Source: JAVDCA01 sp963819385
GTDB taxonomy: Bacteria; Pseudomonadota; Alphaproteobacteria; Rhizobiales; Xanthobacteraceae
DNA length: 64,000 nucleotides
NCBI GenBank assembly: GCA_963819385.1
Contig: CAWFVV010000006.1
Span: 558,001 to 622,000 of the forward strand
Reading direction: 5' to 3'
The notes beneath the pieces were generated by a model. It did not search any database. It was not told the DNA's origin and saw nothing but the letters and a program-made list of their open reading frames with translations. Positions 1-8,533 of this stretch are shown in pieces (positions within the stretch are counted from its first letter, which is position 1; each line of letters begins with the position of its first letter). The translations under genes were made by a program, and so were the position numbers.

Positions 1-363
1 GGCGCACTGGCCGTCGGGCTGCCGTCCGACGTTGCGCGCTCCGGCTTCACATACGGATTCACCTACGACAAGCCCGACGAGCAAACCGCGCGGCAGGAAG
101 CACTGCGGCAATGTCAAACCACGAAGGACGCAGCGCAGGACGAAAACCTACGATCCCTCTGCACCATCATCACGACGTTCAGCAATCAGTGCGTTGCCGT
201 TGCGATGGATCCGCGCAACGGGACGCCCGGTGTCGGCTGGTCGGTCGCCCGGGACCGCAATGTCGCCGAGGCGCAAGCCATGGCGCAATGCCGCCAAACC
301 GACGGCGCCGAATTGCAGGCGGCGTGCGTTGTGGACCATTCCGGTTGCGACGGCGCGAAGTAG
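1..363 (+). CDS. DUF4189-like protein, C-terminal part (cut by left edge)
   Basis: Frame 1 is open from the first base to the TAG at 361-363 and gives 120 residues with no start codon inside the window, so the gene begins outside. The visible part has evenly spaced Cys residues, a GVGWSVARD stretch and an Ala-rich helix ending in AQCRQTDG, which resembles the DUF4189 family of small secreted proteins (usually a signal peptide followed by a domain built around 'WSxgxxxxxeAxxxAxxxC'). The function of that family is not known. It converges with the FAD oxidoreductase gene, whose stop is only 12 bases away. The family call rests on pattern recognition only; coding status is supported by the long open frame and strong GC bias at third positions. 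Confidence 0.6.
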   Translation, partial: GALAVGLPSDVARSGFTYGFTYDKPDEQTARQEALRQCQTTKDAAQDENLRSLCTIITTFSNQCVAVAMDPRNGTPGVGWSVARDRNVAEAQAMAQCRQTDGAELQAACVVDHSGCDGAK

Positions 364-375
364 CGAGCCCGAGCA

Positions 376-1497
376 TCACCCGGCCCTGCCGCCGCGCAGG
401 CGTGCCGGATCGAACGGCGGCAGACGCGCGGGCGTGAACGGCGCGAGGTCGACGTGCCGCGCGGCGCCGTCGAGGATCAATTCGCTCATCGCCTCGCCGG
501 TCGCGGGCGCGTTGAGCATGCCCCACACGCTATGGCCGGTCGCCACGTAGGCGCCCGCGACACCCGGCACGGCACCGATCAACGGCAGGCCGTCCTCGGT
601 GACCGGCCGGAAACACGCTTGCCGCACCGTGATCGACGCCGCCGCGAGCGCCGGCGAGATGTCGCGGCACAGCGCCTCGAGCCGCGCATGCGCACCCTCG
701 TCGGGCGCGACATTGGCGGGATCGATCGGCACCGGCCCGGTGGTCGAGATCGCGCAAGCCCAGGTCGTGCCGTCCGCACGCGGAAAGACCTCGGGCGTAA
801 GAACCTCGCCGCTCGCCTCGCGGTACTCGAGAAAGATCGCTTCGGCCGGGATCGCCTTGCCGGTGTCGAAGACCAAGCTGTGGCCCTTGTAGCCCATGAC
901 GGCCGGAAGCGGCAGCCAGCGAGCCGCGAGGATCGACCATGGTCCCATTGCGATGACGACGGCGTCGCCTTCGACCACCTCGCCGCCCGCGAGCGCAACA
1001 CCGCACACGGCGCCGCTTGGCGCGCGCACCAAGTCGACGACCGCGCCGTGCCGCAGTTCGGCACCATGCGCCTCGGCCGCGCGCATCAACCCTGTCGTGA
1101 ATGCGCGCGGCTCGACCAGCGCCGTCGTTTCGGGCGTCCCGAGCCTGCCCGTGATCGCAACCGTCTCGGCAAGCCAGGGCCGCCCACGTGCACGACCCGC
1201 CGTTTCGCCTTCAATCGCATAGCCGCCATAGGTGGTGAGGCGGCGATATCCCCACGGGTCGCCGAGTTCGGCGGCAAGCTCGGCATGCAGCGCGAAGCTG
1301 CGCCGCGCCAATTGATCGACGGGCGTGCCGGCGCACCAGTCGAGCGCCAGGAACCCACCTGACTTGCCGGACGCCGCGCCGCCGACCTCGTTACGCTCGA
1401 CGACGATGGGCTGCGCGCCGCGCCGGCTCGCGAAATAAGCGATCGCGGCGCCGATCGCGCCGCCGCCGCAGATCACGATGCGTCTGCGCGAGCTCAT
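376..1497 (-). CDS. FAD-dependent oxidoreductase of the DAO family
   Basis: Predicted 373-residue flavoenzyme. The N-terminus carries a dinucleotide-binding GGGAIG loop followed by an acidic residue at the end of the second strand (VVERNEVGG) and a SGKSGG segment that typically contacts FAD. The C-terminus has the family's second FAD-contacting stretch (TEDGLPLIG, then ATGHSVWG). This is the layout of glycine oxidase, sarcosine oxidase and D-amino-acid dehydrogenase relatives, so it probably oxidises a secondary or D-amino acid, but the substrate cannot be read from sequence. I chose the ATG at 1497 because it precedes the conserved Rossmann strand by only a few residues; a GTG at 1542 would add 15 residues of unconserved sequence. 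No partner gene is adjacent on the same strand. Confidence 0.85.
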   Translation of the reverse strand: MSSRRRIVICGGGAIGAAIAYFASRRGAQPIVVERNEVGGAASGKSGGFLALDWCAGTPVDQLARRSFALHAELAAELGDPWGYRRLTTYGGYAIEGETAGRARGRPWLAETVAITGRLGTPETTALVEPRAFTTGLMRAAEAHGAELRHGAVVDLVRAPSGAVCGVALAGGEVVEGDAVVIAMGPWSILAARWLPLPAVMGYKGHSLVFDTGKAIPAEAIFLEYREASGEVLTPEVFPRADGTTWACAISTTGPVPIDPANVAPDEGAHARLEALCRDISPALAAASITVRQACFRPVTEDGLPLIGAVPGVAGAYVATGHSVWGMLNAPATGEAMSELILDGAARHVDLAPFTPARLPPFDPARLRGGRAG

Positions 1498-1774
1498 GGC
1501 GCCGCATTTGTGCCGCGCGCCGACAGGGGACGTCAATTGCACGCCGTGGCGGCCGATGTGTTTCTCCCCTTGAAAGACGGCGGTCAGGCCTGGCGCTCAC
1601 ACTGCCCATGTGGCGATCGGACCAGGCATCAAGCTTTGACGCCTCATGCCTTTGCGCTAAACCTCGCGCTTGAGCGAGGCCGCCTGGAACGCGCAGCGCC
1701 GGCCTCGGTCACCGCCGTCATCGTCCGCTCACGGGTCGGCGTTAGATTGCCACTCACACGCGCATGCGTTTGCC

Positions 1775-1780
1775 GGAGGA
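1775..1780 (+). promoter_or_regulatory. Ribosome binding site deciding the start of the Bug protein
   Basis: GGAGGA lies four bases before the ATG at 1785. An upstream in-frame ATG at 1764 has no such element, so 1785 is the better start and places the twin-arginine motif near the N-terminus. Confidence 0.6.
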
Positions 1781-1784
1781 CAGG

Positions 1785-2765
1785 ATGACGGGCTTTGGAC
1801 GGCGGGAATTTCTTCGGCTGGCGGCAGGCGTTGCGGCGTTGCCCGCCCTCTCCGGCGTGGCCCGCGCACAAGCCTACCCGGCGCGGCCGGTGCACATGCT
1901 GGTCGGCTTCGCGCCCGGCGGCGGCACCGACGTCATGGCGCGCGCCGTCCAGCCCGGATTGTCGGAGAAGATCGGCCAAACGATCGTCATCGAGAACCGG
2001 CCGGGGGCCGGCACCAATATTGCGACCGAAGCCGTTATCCGTGCGACCCCCGACGGCTACACGCTGCTCGCCGCGAGCCTCGCCAACGCGGGCAACGCGA
2101 CGCTCTACAGCGACCTCAAGTTCAATTTCATCCGCGATACCGTGCCGATCGCCGGCATCGCGCTCGATCCTTTCGTGCTCCAGGTCACGCCCTCGCTGCC
2201 GGTGAAGACGATCCCGGAGCTCATCGCCTACGCCAAGCAGCATCCCGGCAAGGTGCTGTTCGGCTCGGGCGGCATCGGCTCCGGCAACCAGCTCACCGCC
2301 GAGATGTTCAAGACGATGGCCGGCATCGACATCGTGCACGTGCCCTATCGCGGGGCCGGCCCCGCCATGGTCGACCTGATGGCCGGGCAGGTGCAGATGA
2401 TGTTCAACACCATGTCGGCATCGCTCGGGCACGTCAGAGGCGGCAAGATTCGCGCGATCGGCGTCGCCACCAAGGCGCCGCAGGCCGCATTGCCGGGCGT
2501 GCCCACCGTCACCGAGTTCGTGCCCGGCTACGAGGCGAGCTTCTGGACCGGCATCGTGGGCCCGAAGGGCACGCCGGCGGAGGTCGCCGACAAGGTCAAC
2601 AAGGGGACCAATGACGCGCTCGCCGACCCCAAGCTGAAGGCTCGCTTCGCTGAATGGGGTGCGACGGCGCTCACCGGCTCGCCCGCGGATTTCGCCAAGT
2701 TCGTTGCCGACGAGACCGAGAAGTGGGGCAAGGTCATCCGCACCGCCAATATCAAGGCGGAGTGA
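1785..2765 (+). CDS. Bug/TctC-family tricarboxylate-type solute-binding protein, Tat-exported
   Basis: 326-residue periplasmic binding protein of the Bug (TctC) family. The N-terminus has a twin-arginine signal (GRREFLRLAAG) and an Ala-rich hydrophobic stretch ending ARAQA. Mature sequence shows the family landmarks: YPARPVHMLVGFAPGGGTD near the start, VIENRPGAGTNIA, the VPYRGAGPAMVDLMAGQVQMMF segment of the ligand pocket, and GPKGTP in the C-terminal lobe. Bug proteins bind small carboxylated or amidated compounds, and many are orphans with no adjacent TctA/TctB membrane subunits, as here. The following gene, an MmgE/PrpD protein on the same strand, suggests a shared carboxylate pathway. The ligand is not predictable. 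Confidence 0.9.
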   Translation: MTGFGRREFLRLAAGVAALPALSGVARAQAYPARPVHMLVGFAPGGGTDVMARAVQPGLSEKIGQTIVIENRPGAGTNIATEAVIRATPDGYTLLAASLANAGNATLYSDLKFNFIRDTVPIAGIALDPFVLQVTPSLPVKTIPELIAYAKQHPGKVLFGSGGIGSGNQLTAEMFKTMAGIDIVHVPYRGAGPAMVDLMAGQVQMMFNTMSASLGHVRGGKIRAIGVATKAPQAALPGVPTVTEFVPGYEASFWTGIVGPKGTPAEVADKVNKGTNDALADPKLKARFAEWGATALTGSPADFAKFVADETEKWGKVIRTANIKAE

Positions 2766-2837
2766 GTCGAGCGACGGCGGGACCCGCCGTCCTCCCCCCA
2801 CGCCAGTCGGACTTGTGCGGCTCGCGTATCAACGGTG

Positions 2838-2863
2838 CCCAACTCGGGCAGGCCCGAGTTGGG
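2838..2863. repeat. Perfect 12-bp inverted repeat between the Bug and MmgE genes
   Basis: CCCAACTCGGGC at 2838-2849 is followed after two bases by its exact reverse complement at 2852-2863. No T-run follows on the plus strand, so it is not a classical intrinsic terminator. It could stabilise or process the transcript between the two genes, or be a dispersed repeat. Confidence 0.6.
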
Positions 2864-2913
2864 ATGCGAAAAGGGGGAGTTCAGATGCCGCGCAACGTTG
2901 ACACGCCCAATCC

Positions 2914-4311
2914 GTGAGCAGCTCACAAGCCTCTCTCTTGCCGAATGCGACGCGCGAGCTCGCGCGTTTCGCGGCCGAGACGCGCGACGACGCCATCCCG
3001 CGCGAGGTCATCGACCGCATCAAGCTGAGCTTCCTCGACGGGCTCGGCGTGTGCCTGCGCGGCGCGACGTTTCCGTGGACCCGCATGGTGCGCGAGCTGG
3101 TCGAGGACGAGGGCCGCGACGGCGTCGCCTCGCTGTGGGGCGCCGGCGCCCGCACGTCGCTCACCAACGCCGTCCTGGTCAACGGCACCGCCGGGCACGC
3201 GTTCGAGATGGACGACATCCACAAGGAATCGATCGTCCATCCGAATTCGCTCGCCGTGCCGGTCGCGTTGGCGCTCGCCGAGGCCGACCGCTCGCTGAGT
3301 GGCCGTGACATCGCGACCGCCTTGGCGCTCGGCTACGAGGTGGGCCTGCGCATCGGCAATGCCGCCACCACGGCGCTCTTCCTCAACGGCTTCCATCCGC
3401 AAGGCACCACCGGCGCCTTCGTCGCTGCCGCGACCGCTGGCCGCCTGTTGGGCCTCAATGCCGCGCGCATGCAGCACGCGCTCGGCATTGCGGGCTCGCT
3501 CGGCGCCGGCCTGATGGCGGCGCAGGAAGGCGCCATGGTGAAGCGGCTGCACGCCGGACGCGCGGCGCAGAGCGGCCTGATGGCGGCACTGCTCGCCGAT
3601 CGCGGTTTCACCGGCATTTCCGACGTCGTCGAGGCCAGCTACGGGGGTTTCTTGAGCTCCCTCGCGCGCACGCCGAATGTCGCGCGCCTCCTCGACGGCC
3701 TCGGCACCGACTGGGAGGCCGGCAAGGTCGGCTTCAAGATGTATCCGAACGTCACCAGCATCCACGCCGCGCTCGACGGGCTGCGCGCGATCCTCGTCGA
3801 GGAAAGTATACGCGCTGCGCAGATCAAGGAGATCCGCGTCGGCTGCGGCCACATGACCTTCGTGCACACCGCGTGGGAGTACCGGCCGGTCGGCACCACG
3901 GCGGCGCAGATGAACATGTATTACGGCCTGAGCGTGATGGCGCAGCGCCGCACCGTCGCGGCCGGCGACTATGCGGACACGACGATCGCGGATCCGAACA
4001 TTCTCTCCTTCATCCCGCGCATCAAGGTCGCTGTCGATCCCGAGATCGAAGGCCGCGGCCCGGCCTTCCGCCACGCGGCCTGCGTGAGCGTGCTCACCAC
4101 CGACGGCAAGAGCCTGCGGCGCGACGTCTGGCACCGCCGCGGCAGCCCCGAGAACCCGGTGAGCCGCGCAGAGGTCGAGGAGAAATTCGCCACGAATGTC
4201 GACGGGCTCCTTGGCGCGGATGCCGCCGAGCGTCTGCGCTCGCTGGCCGCCCGGCTCGACATGCTGGCTGACGTCAAGGAGATCTCCGACATCATGGCGG
4301 GCTACATCTGA
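2914..4311 (+). CDS. MmgE/PrpD family protein
   Basis: 465 residues, the usual length for the MmgE/PrpD fold (PrpD is 2-methylcitrate dehydratase; other members include cis-aconitate decarboxylase and many uncharacterised lyases). Typical features: the all-helical N-terminal region with LSFLDGLGVCLRGA, the GTAGHAFEMDDIH segment that holds active-site residues in the family, and a KMYPNVTSIHAALDG stretch matching the conserved 'KxYPxCxxxHxxldA' region, with His where expected. The start is a GTG directly after a stop-containing stretch and lacks a good Shine-Dalgarno, so it is provisional. No citrate synthase or prpB/prpC neighbour is present, which argues against a methylcitrate cycle role. 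Substrate unknown. Confidence 0.88.
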   Translation: MSSSQASLLPNATRELARFAAETRDDAIPREVIDRIKLSFLDGLGVCLRGATFPWTRMVRELVEDEGRDGVASLWGAGARTSLTNAVLVNGTAGHAFEMDDIHKESIVHPNSLAVPVALALAEADRSLSGRDIATALALGYEVGLRIGNAATTALFLNGFHPQGTTGAFVAAATAGRLLGLNAARMQHALGIAGSLGAGLMAAQEGAMVKRLHAGRAAQSGLMAALLADRGFTGISDVVEASYGGFLSSLARTPNVARLLDGLGTDWEAGKVGFKMYPNVTSIHAALDGLRAILVEESIRAAQIKEIRVGCGHMTFVHTAWEYRPVGTTAAQMNMYYGLSVMAQRRTVAAGDYADTTIADPNILSFIPRIKVAVDPEIEGRGPAFRHAACVSVLTTDGKSLRRDVWHRRGSPENPVSRAEVEEKFATNVDGLLGADAAERLRSLAARLDMLADVKEISDIMAGYI

Positions 4312-4426
4312 CCGGCGACGCGCAATCGACCGGATCGTGACGAGCAACACACCACTTTGGGCCACGGCACGCGACCAACTGTGTGAAGGAGCGATCTTCG
4401 CTTCCGACACCACAGGAACGAGTGCC

Positions 4427-4885
4427 ATGACCACGATAAAGACCACGATGAAAACCTTGACCGCCATCGCGCTCGCGGCGGCGGCCCTCGCGGCGACCGC
4501 CGGGCCGAGCCAGGCGCTGGGCCGCTTCTTCCCGGGCCACGGCCCGGTCGTCTTGCACCATTTCGGCCCGATCTCGTGCCTCGCCTGCAACCTCCCGCGC
4601 CCGTATCGGCCGCATCCGATCTGGGGCCACGGCGACCATTGGCGCTACTGGGGTCATTGGTACCGCTGGCACCCGGTGGTCTATCGCGGGGCGCCAATCG
4701 GGCCGGTCGCGGCTGCTCCGGCAGCCAGCATGATGCCGGGCCCGGCCGCCGCGACACCGCAGGCACCCACCGGCTCGTGCAACTGCCTGACCAAGCAGGA
4801 ACTGCCCAACGGCGGCGTGCTGTTCGCGGACGTCTGCACGCAGCAAAGCGCAGTCGCCCCGCCGCAGGCCGTGAGCGCGCGCTGA
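4427..4885 (+). CDS. Small secreted His/Trp/Pro-rich protein of unknown function
   Basis: 152 residues beginning at the ATG at 4427, with a second possible ATG at 4448. An N-terminal signal peptide (MKTLTAIALAAAALAATAG then SQALG) is clear. The mature part contains repeated aromatic and histidine residues (HGDHWRYWGHWYRWHP), a CLAC pair near residue 50, a Pro/Ala-rich linker and a C-terminal domain with SCNCLTKQELPNGGVLFADVC. The paired cysteines suggest disulphides in the periplasm, and the His clusters could bind metal, but I do not recognise the family. Confidence 0.7.
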   Translation: MTTIKTTMKTLTAIALAAAALAATAGPSQALGRFFPGHGPVVLHHFGPISCLACNLPRPYRPHPIWGHGDHWRYWGHWYRWHPVVYRGAPIGPVAAAPAASMMPGPAAATPQAPTGSCNCLTKQELPNGGVLFADVCTQQSAVAPPQAVSAR

Positions 4886-5016
4886 ATGGGCCGAGCACTG
4901 GCGACGAAACGGGGCCGTCCCGCGCAGGGCGGCCCCGGGTCGCGCGAACGCACCCACGGGGTTGCCTCACGTGGGCGATCTGACGTACTGAGCCCTCGCC
5001 CGGACAGGAGACGGAC

Positions 5017-5214
5017 ATGCGTAAGATGATCTCGATCGCCGTCGTCATCGCGCTGACGGCCGCCGCAGGCGCCACCGCGGCCGCCGCGGCGAGCGGCGAC
5101 AGGTACAAGACCAAGACTCAGGAATGCCTCGAACGCGCGAAGGCGAAGAAATTCGGCGTGCACTTCATCAAGCGCGACCGCTGGATCCGAGAGTGCATCA
5201 GGGGCAACGTCTGA
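5017..5214 (+). CDS. 65-residue secreted protein with two cysteines
   Basis: Starts at ATG 5017 behind a good AGGAG. An Ala-rich signal peptide (about residues 1-26) is followed by a basic domain with QECLERAKAKKFGVHFIKRD and a closing RECIRG, so the mature protein is about 40 residues with two cysteines that could pair. I do not recognise the family. It sits just after the His/Trp-rich secreted protein on the same strand and converges with a Bug protein gene whose apparent 3' end overlaps it only because of a likely sequencing insertion at 5275-5280. Confidence 0.65.
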   Translation: MRKMISIAVVIALTAAAGATAAAAASGDRYKTKTQECLERAKAKKFGVHFIKRDRWIRECIRGNV

Positions 5215-5263
5215 GGGATTCCGCTCGGGCCTCTATTCGGCGCGCGCCTCATCATGACAAGCG

Positions 5264-6248
5264 TCAATTGCCCGGACTTCGCGCCCTTGAGGATCGGCGC
5301 CCAGCGCGCGATCTCCGCCTTCAGCAGGGCCTCGAGCTTGTCCGGGCCGCGTTCGTCCTGATCCGGAATGCGTCCGCCAAGCGCGACGATGCGGTCGCGC
5401 ACGCCCTGATCGCTCAGTGTGTCGTTGAGCGCGCGGCTCAGCCGCAGGACGATCGGCTGCGGCGTGCCCTTCGGCGCGAAGATCGCGCTCCAGATGCTCA
5501 TCTGGTAGTCGGGCGCGCCCGCATCCTTCGCGGGCGGCACGCCCGGCAAGGCGGGCGAGGCCCGGTCGGCCGAGATCGCATAAGCCTTGATGGTCCCGCC
5601 CTTCACGGCGGACGCGACGCTCACGATCTGCTCACAGAAGAAGTCGATCTGGCCGCTCATCAGGTCGTTGAGCGCCGGACCGGTGCCGCGGTAGCCGATG
5701 AGTTGCGGCTTGAGGCCGAGCTGCGACGTGAACAGGAGGCACGCCATGTGCGACGACGCGCCGATGCCGCCGTGCCCCTGCTTGACCTTGTCGCCATGCT
5801 CCCTGATGTAGGCGATGAACTCGCGCAGATTCTTGGCGGGAAAATCCTTGCGCGCCACGATCGCGGCCGGCGCATGCGCCGTGAGCCCCACGGGCACGAA
5901 ATCCTTCACCGAGTCGTAGCGCAGGTTCGCATAGAGCGAGGGCGCCGCAACCTGCGAGCCCATGCTGGCGGCGAGCAACGTGTAGCCGTCGGGCGTCGCG
6001 GCCGCGACCCGCGCGGTGCCGATGGTGCCGCCGGCACCGCCGACATTCTCGATGATGACGCTCTGGCCGAGCCTCCGGCTCATGCCGTCCGCGATGATGC
6101 GCGCCACCACGTCGCTCGCCCCGCCTGCCGGGTACGGCACGATCATCGTGATGGTGCGGGTCGGATAATCCTGCGCGGCGACGGGCGCCGCGAGTGCGAG
6201 GCTGACGGCGATCAGGGCGAGCGCACGAAAGATGAGCTTACGCACCAC
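5264..6248 (-). CDS. Bug/TctC-family solute-binding protein, 3' end altered by one-base insertion
   Basis: Signal peptide (MVRKLIFRALALIAVSLALA, cleavage near PVAAQ) followed by a Bug-family binding protein: YPTRTITMIVPYPAGGASD, VIIENVGGAGGTIG, IGYRGTGPALNDLMSGQIDFF and the FAPKGTP segment. As written, the frame runs on to 5118, adding about 48 unrelated residues that are antisense to the 5017-5214 gene. The minus strand reads GAAGTC where GAGTC would be expected (plus-strand GACTTC at 5275-5280). Removing one A gives the ending KGASPGN and a TGA at 5264-5266, for 327 residues, the normal Bug length. It is the last gene of a probable operon with the dehydrogenase 27 bases upstream and the IclR gene. 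Confidence 0.85.
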
Positions 6249-6275
6249 GTGTTCTCCGCGGGCTCCCCCGCGTCC

Positions 6276-7439
6276 CTACTCCGCCGCCACCTTGTGCGCC
6301 GCAACGCCGCGCGCCTTCACGACCACCTTGATCGCGTCGTCGACGCGGTCCTTGGCGTAGCGCAGGGCCGTCGGCAGGTCGTCCAACGCGAACGTATGCG
6401 TATGTATCTTGGTCGCATCGAAGCGCTTCTGGCGCATGAAGGCCTCGGCGCGGTGGGTCGCGCTCTTGCCCTCGCCGCGGATGCCGTAGAGATAAATGTT
6501 GTTGCGCACGATGTGCGCGATGTCGACCGGCGTCTTCTCGTGCGTGAAGGCCGCCAGACACACCTTGCCGCCGCGGTTGACCATGTGCACCGCCTCGTTG
6601 ACGGCGTCGGGCGCGGCCGAGCATTCGAGCACGTAGTCGACGCCCTTGCCGCCGTTGAGCCGCTTCACGGTTTCGACGACGTTTTCCTTGCGCACATTGA
6701 CGACATGGTCGGCACCGAGCTCGCGGCCGATGTTGAGCCGATTGTCGCGCGTGCCCGTGAGGATCACGGGATGTGCGCCCATCGCCTTGGCGACCGCGAC
6801 GCCCAGAAGCCCGATCGGGCCCGGACCGGTGACGACCACGCTCTCGCCGGCCACCAAGCCGCCGAGCTCCGTGAGCCCATACATCGCGGTCCCGGCGGTG
6901 ACGACAAGCGTCGCCTCCTCGTCCGACATCTCGTCGGGAATCGAGACCAGCGTGTTGATGTGATTGACCTGATACTCGCAGAAGCCGCCGTCGGTCGTGA
7001 AGCCGTTGGCACGGTGGCCCTTGTCGACATCGCCGTAGTTGAGCCCGTAGTTGTGGCACGACGTGTACATGCCCTCGCGGCAGCGTTTGCACTGGCCGCA
7101 ACCCGCGTGGATCTCCACCGTGACGCGCTCGCCGATCCGATATTCGTCGACGCCCGGGCCGAGCGCCACCACGGTGCCCATGTATTCGTGGCCGGGCGTC
7201 CAGTTCTTGTTGAACGGCAGGCCGCCTTGGATCATCGCGGGCGGGCCGTGATAGATGTTCTCCAGATCGGTCGCGCAGATCGCGACCGCATCGATGCGCA
7301 CCAGCACCTCGGCCTTCTTCGGCACCGGCACCGGCTTCTGCTTGAGCGCGAGTTCGCCCGGCTCGCCCAGCACCCACGCCTTCATGGTGTCGGGAACGGG
7401 GAAATCCTTGCTCGTCTTCACGTTGGCGGGCGCGTACAT
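6276..7439 (-). CDS. Zinc-dependent alcohol dehydrogenase (MDR superfamily)
   Basis: 387 residues. The catalytic zinc ligand Cys55 is in AICATDLE, His84-Glu85 in PGHEYMG; the structural zinc lobe has Cys114, Cys117, Cys120 and Cys128 (CGQCKRC then TSC). An NAD(P)-binding motif GPGPIGLLG occurs near residue 190. This is a medium-chain dehydrogenase of the threonine/sorbitol/alcohol dehydrogenase type acting on a hydroxyl compound. The ATG at 7439 is preferred over one ten codons upstream because GAGGAG lies directly before it. It stands between the IclR regulator gene (51-base gap) and a Bug binding protein (27-base gap) on the same strand, implying one regulated uptake-and-oxidation unit. Confidence 0.9.
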   Translation of the reverse strand: MYAPANVKTSKDFPVPDTMKAWVLGEPGELALKQKPVPVPKKAEVLVRIDAVAICATDLENIYHGPPAMIQGGLPFNKNWTPGHEYMGTVVALGPGVDEYRIGERVTVEIHAGCGQCKRCREGMYTSCHNYGLNYGDVDKGHRANGFTTDGGFCEYQVNHINTLVSIPDEMSDEEATLVVTAGTAMYGLTELGGLVAGESVVVTGPGPIGLLGVAVAKAMGAHPVILTGTRDNRLNIGRELGADHVVNVRKENVVETVKRLNGGKGVDYVLECSAAPDAVNEAVHMVNRGGKVCLAAFTHEKTPVDIAHIVRNNIYLYGIRGEGKSATHRAEAFMRQKRFDATKIHTHTFALDDLPTALRYAKDRVDDAIKVVVKARGVAAHKVAAE

Positions 7440-7445
7440 CAGATG

Positions 7446-7451
7446 CTCCTC
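7446..7451 (-). promoter_or_regulatory. Ribosome binding site of the alcohol dehydrogenase
   Basis: On the minus strand GAGGAG lies six bases before the ATG at 7439, which decides that start over the in-frame ATG at 7469. Confidence 0.6.
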
Positions 7452-7490
7452 GTCATTGTCGCAAGGCAACTTGCCGCAAGGCGGCGTGCC

Positions 7491-8354
7491 TTAAAGCGGT
7501 CTCGCGCGCTCCTGCGTCGCGGGCGGCGCACCCAGCTCGGCCGAAAGCTCGCGTGCCGCGGAGACGACCTCTTCGCGCATGCGCGCAAGGTGATCTTCGC
7601 TCGCCCGCATGCTCGGCGTCGAGGCGCTGATCGCGCCGACGACGGCGCCTGACTGGTCGCGGATCGCAGCCCCGACGCAAACGACGCCGGGACGAAACTC
7701 CTCGCGGTCGAGCGCAAAGCCGTGGCGCCGCACCAGACGCAGGTCCTCGATCAGCACGTCGAAATCCGTGATCGTGTTGGGCGTGAACTTGGTCATCCCC
7801 TGCGCTGCCAGGATGCGGCGGATTTCGTGCTCGGGCAGCCAGGCCAACATGGCTTTGCCGGTCGCGGTCGCGTGCGCGGCGGCGTTCGAATTGCCGATCG
7901 CGCCAGCGTCGACGCGCACGGCGTGGTGCGCCTCGCGCTTGAGCACCGTCACGAGCTCATCCCCGTGCAGCGCCGCTAGATGTACGGTCTCGCCGGTCGC
8001 TTGGTTCACGCGGTCGAGCGCCGCCTGTGCACGCTTGGGCAGGTCGACCTGCAGGCAGATGTGGCTGAGATAGAGGATGCGGGCGCCGAGCGCATAGCCG
8101 CGCCGGCCGACCCCCTTGGTGACGAAGCCGCGCTGCGCGAGCGTCGCCAGCAGATGATGGCAGGTCGAGATGTTGAGGCCGGTGCGCCCGGCCAGCCGGG
8201 ACAGCGTCGTCTCGCCGCCGAGCTCCGCGATGGTCTCCAGCAGCGTGAGCGCGCGGGCGACCGACTGGATGCTGGCGCCATCCGAGTGGCGGCGCGCGTG
8301 GCCGTCCGCCCCGGACTTTCCCTTATCGGCAACGACTGCGGCCGCATCGGTCAT
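7491..8354 (-). CDS. IclR family transcriptional regulator
   Basis: 287 residues. An N-terminal winged helix-turn-helix is seen at about residues 28-85 (SVARALTLLETIAELGGET, then TLSRLAGRTGLNISTCHHLLATL), followed by the IclR effector domain with ATATGKAMLAWLPEHE, the EFRPGVVCVGAAIRD loop and a closing AISASTPS. IclR proteins usually control a neighbouring catabolic operon in response to a small carboxylate or aromatic. The ATG at 8354 is preceded by AGGAGC. It is the first gene of the apparent iclR-dehydrogenase-Bug operon, so it probably controls its own operon. Confidence 0.9.
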   Translation of the reverse strand: MTDAAAVVADKGKSGADGHARRHSDGASIQSVARALTLLETIAELGGETTLSRLAGRTGLNISTCHHLLATLAQRGFVTKGVGRRGYALGARILYLSHICLQVDLPKRAQAALDRVNQATGETVHLAALHGDELVTVLKREAHHAVRVDAGAIGNSNAAAHATATGKAMLAWLPEHEIRRILAAQGMTKFTPNTITDFDVLIEDLRLVRRHGFALDREEFRPGVVCVGAAIRDQSGAVVGAISASTPSMRASEDHLARMREEVVSAARELSAELGAPPATQERARPL

Positions 8355-8533
8355 CAGGAGCGCTCCTATGACTAGGCCAACCGGGCCTATTTGCTTGAAT
8401 TTGATGTGGAAAAGAAGCCCGCCGCCCGACCCTGAGTCAAGCGGTTTTTTAGATCGTGAGAATGAGATTTCTACCTGTGAAACATGTAAGGGTGGGGTAG
8501 CTCTGCGAGGGCGATGCCGCGCCGAGCACCCCG

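Noticed and set aside
4899..4940. Hairpin GGGGCCGTCC...GGGCGGCCCC as a terminator
   Set aside because: A stem exists but no T-run follows on either strand, so it is not called a terminator.
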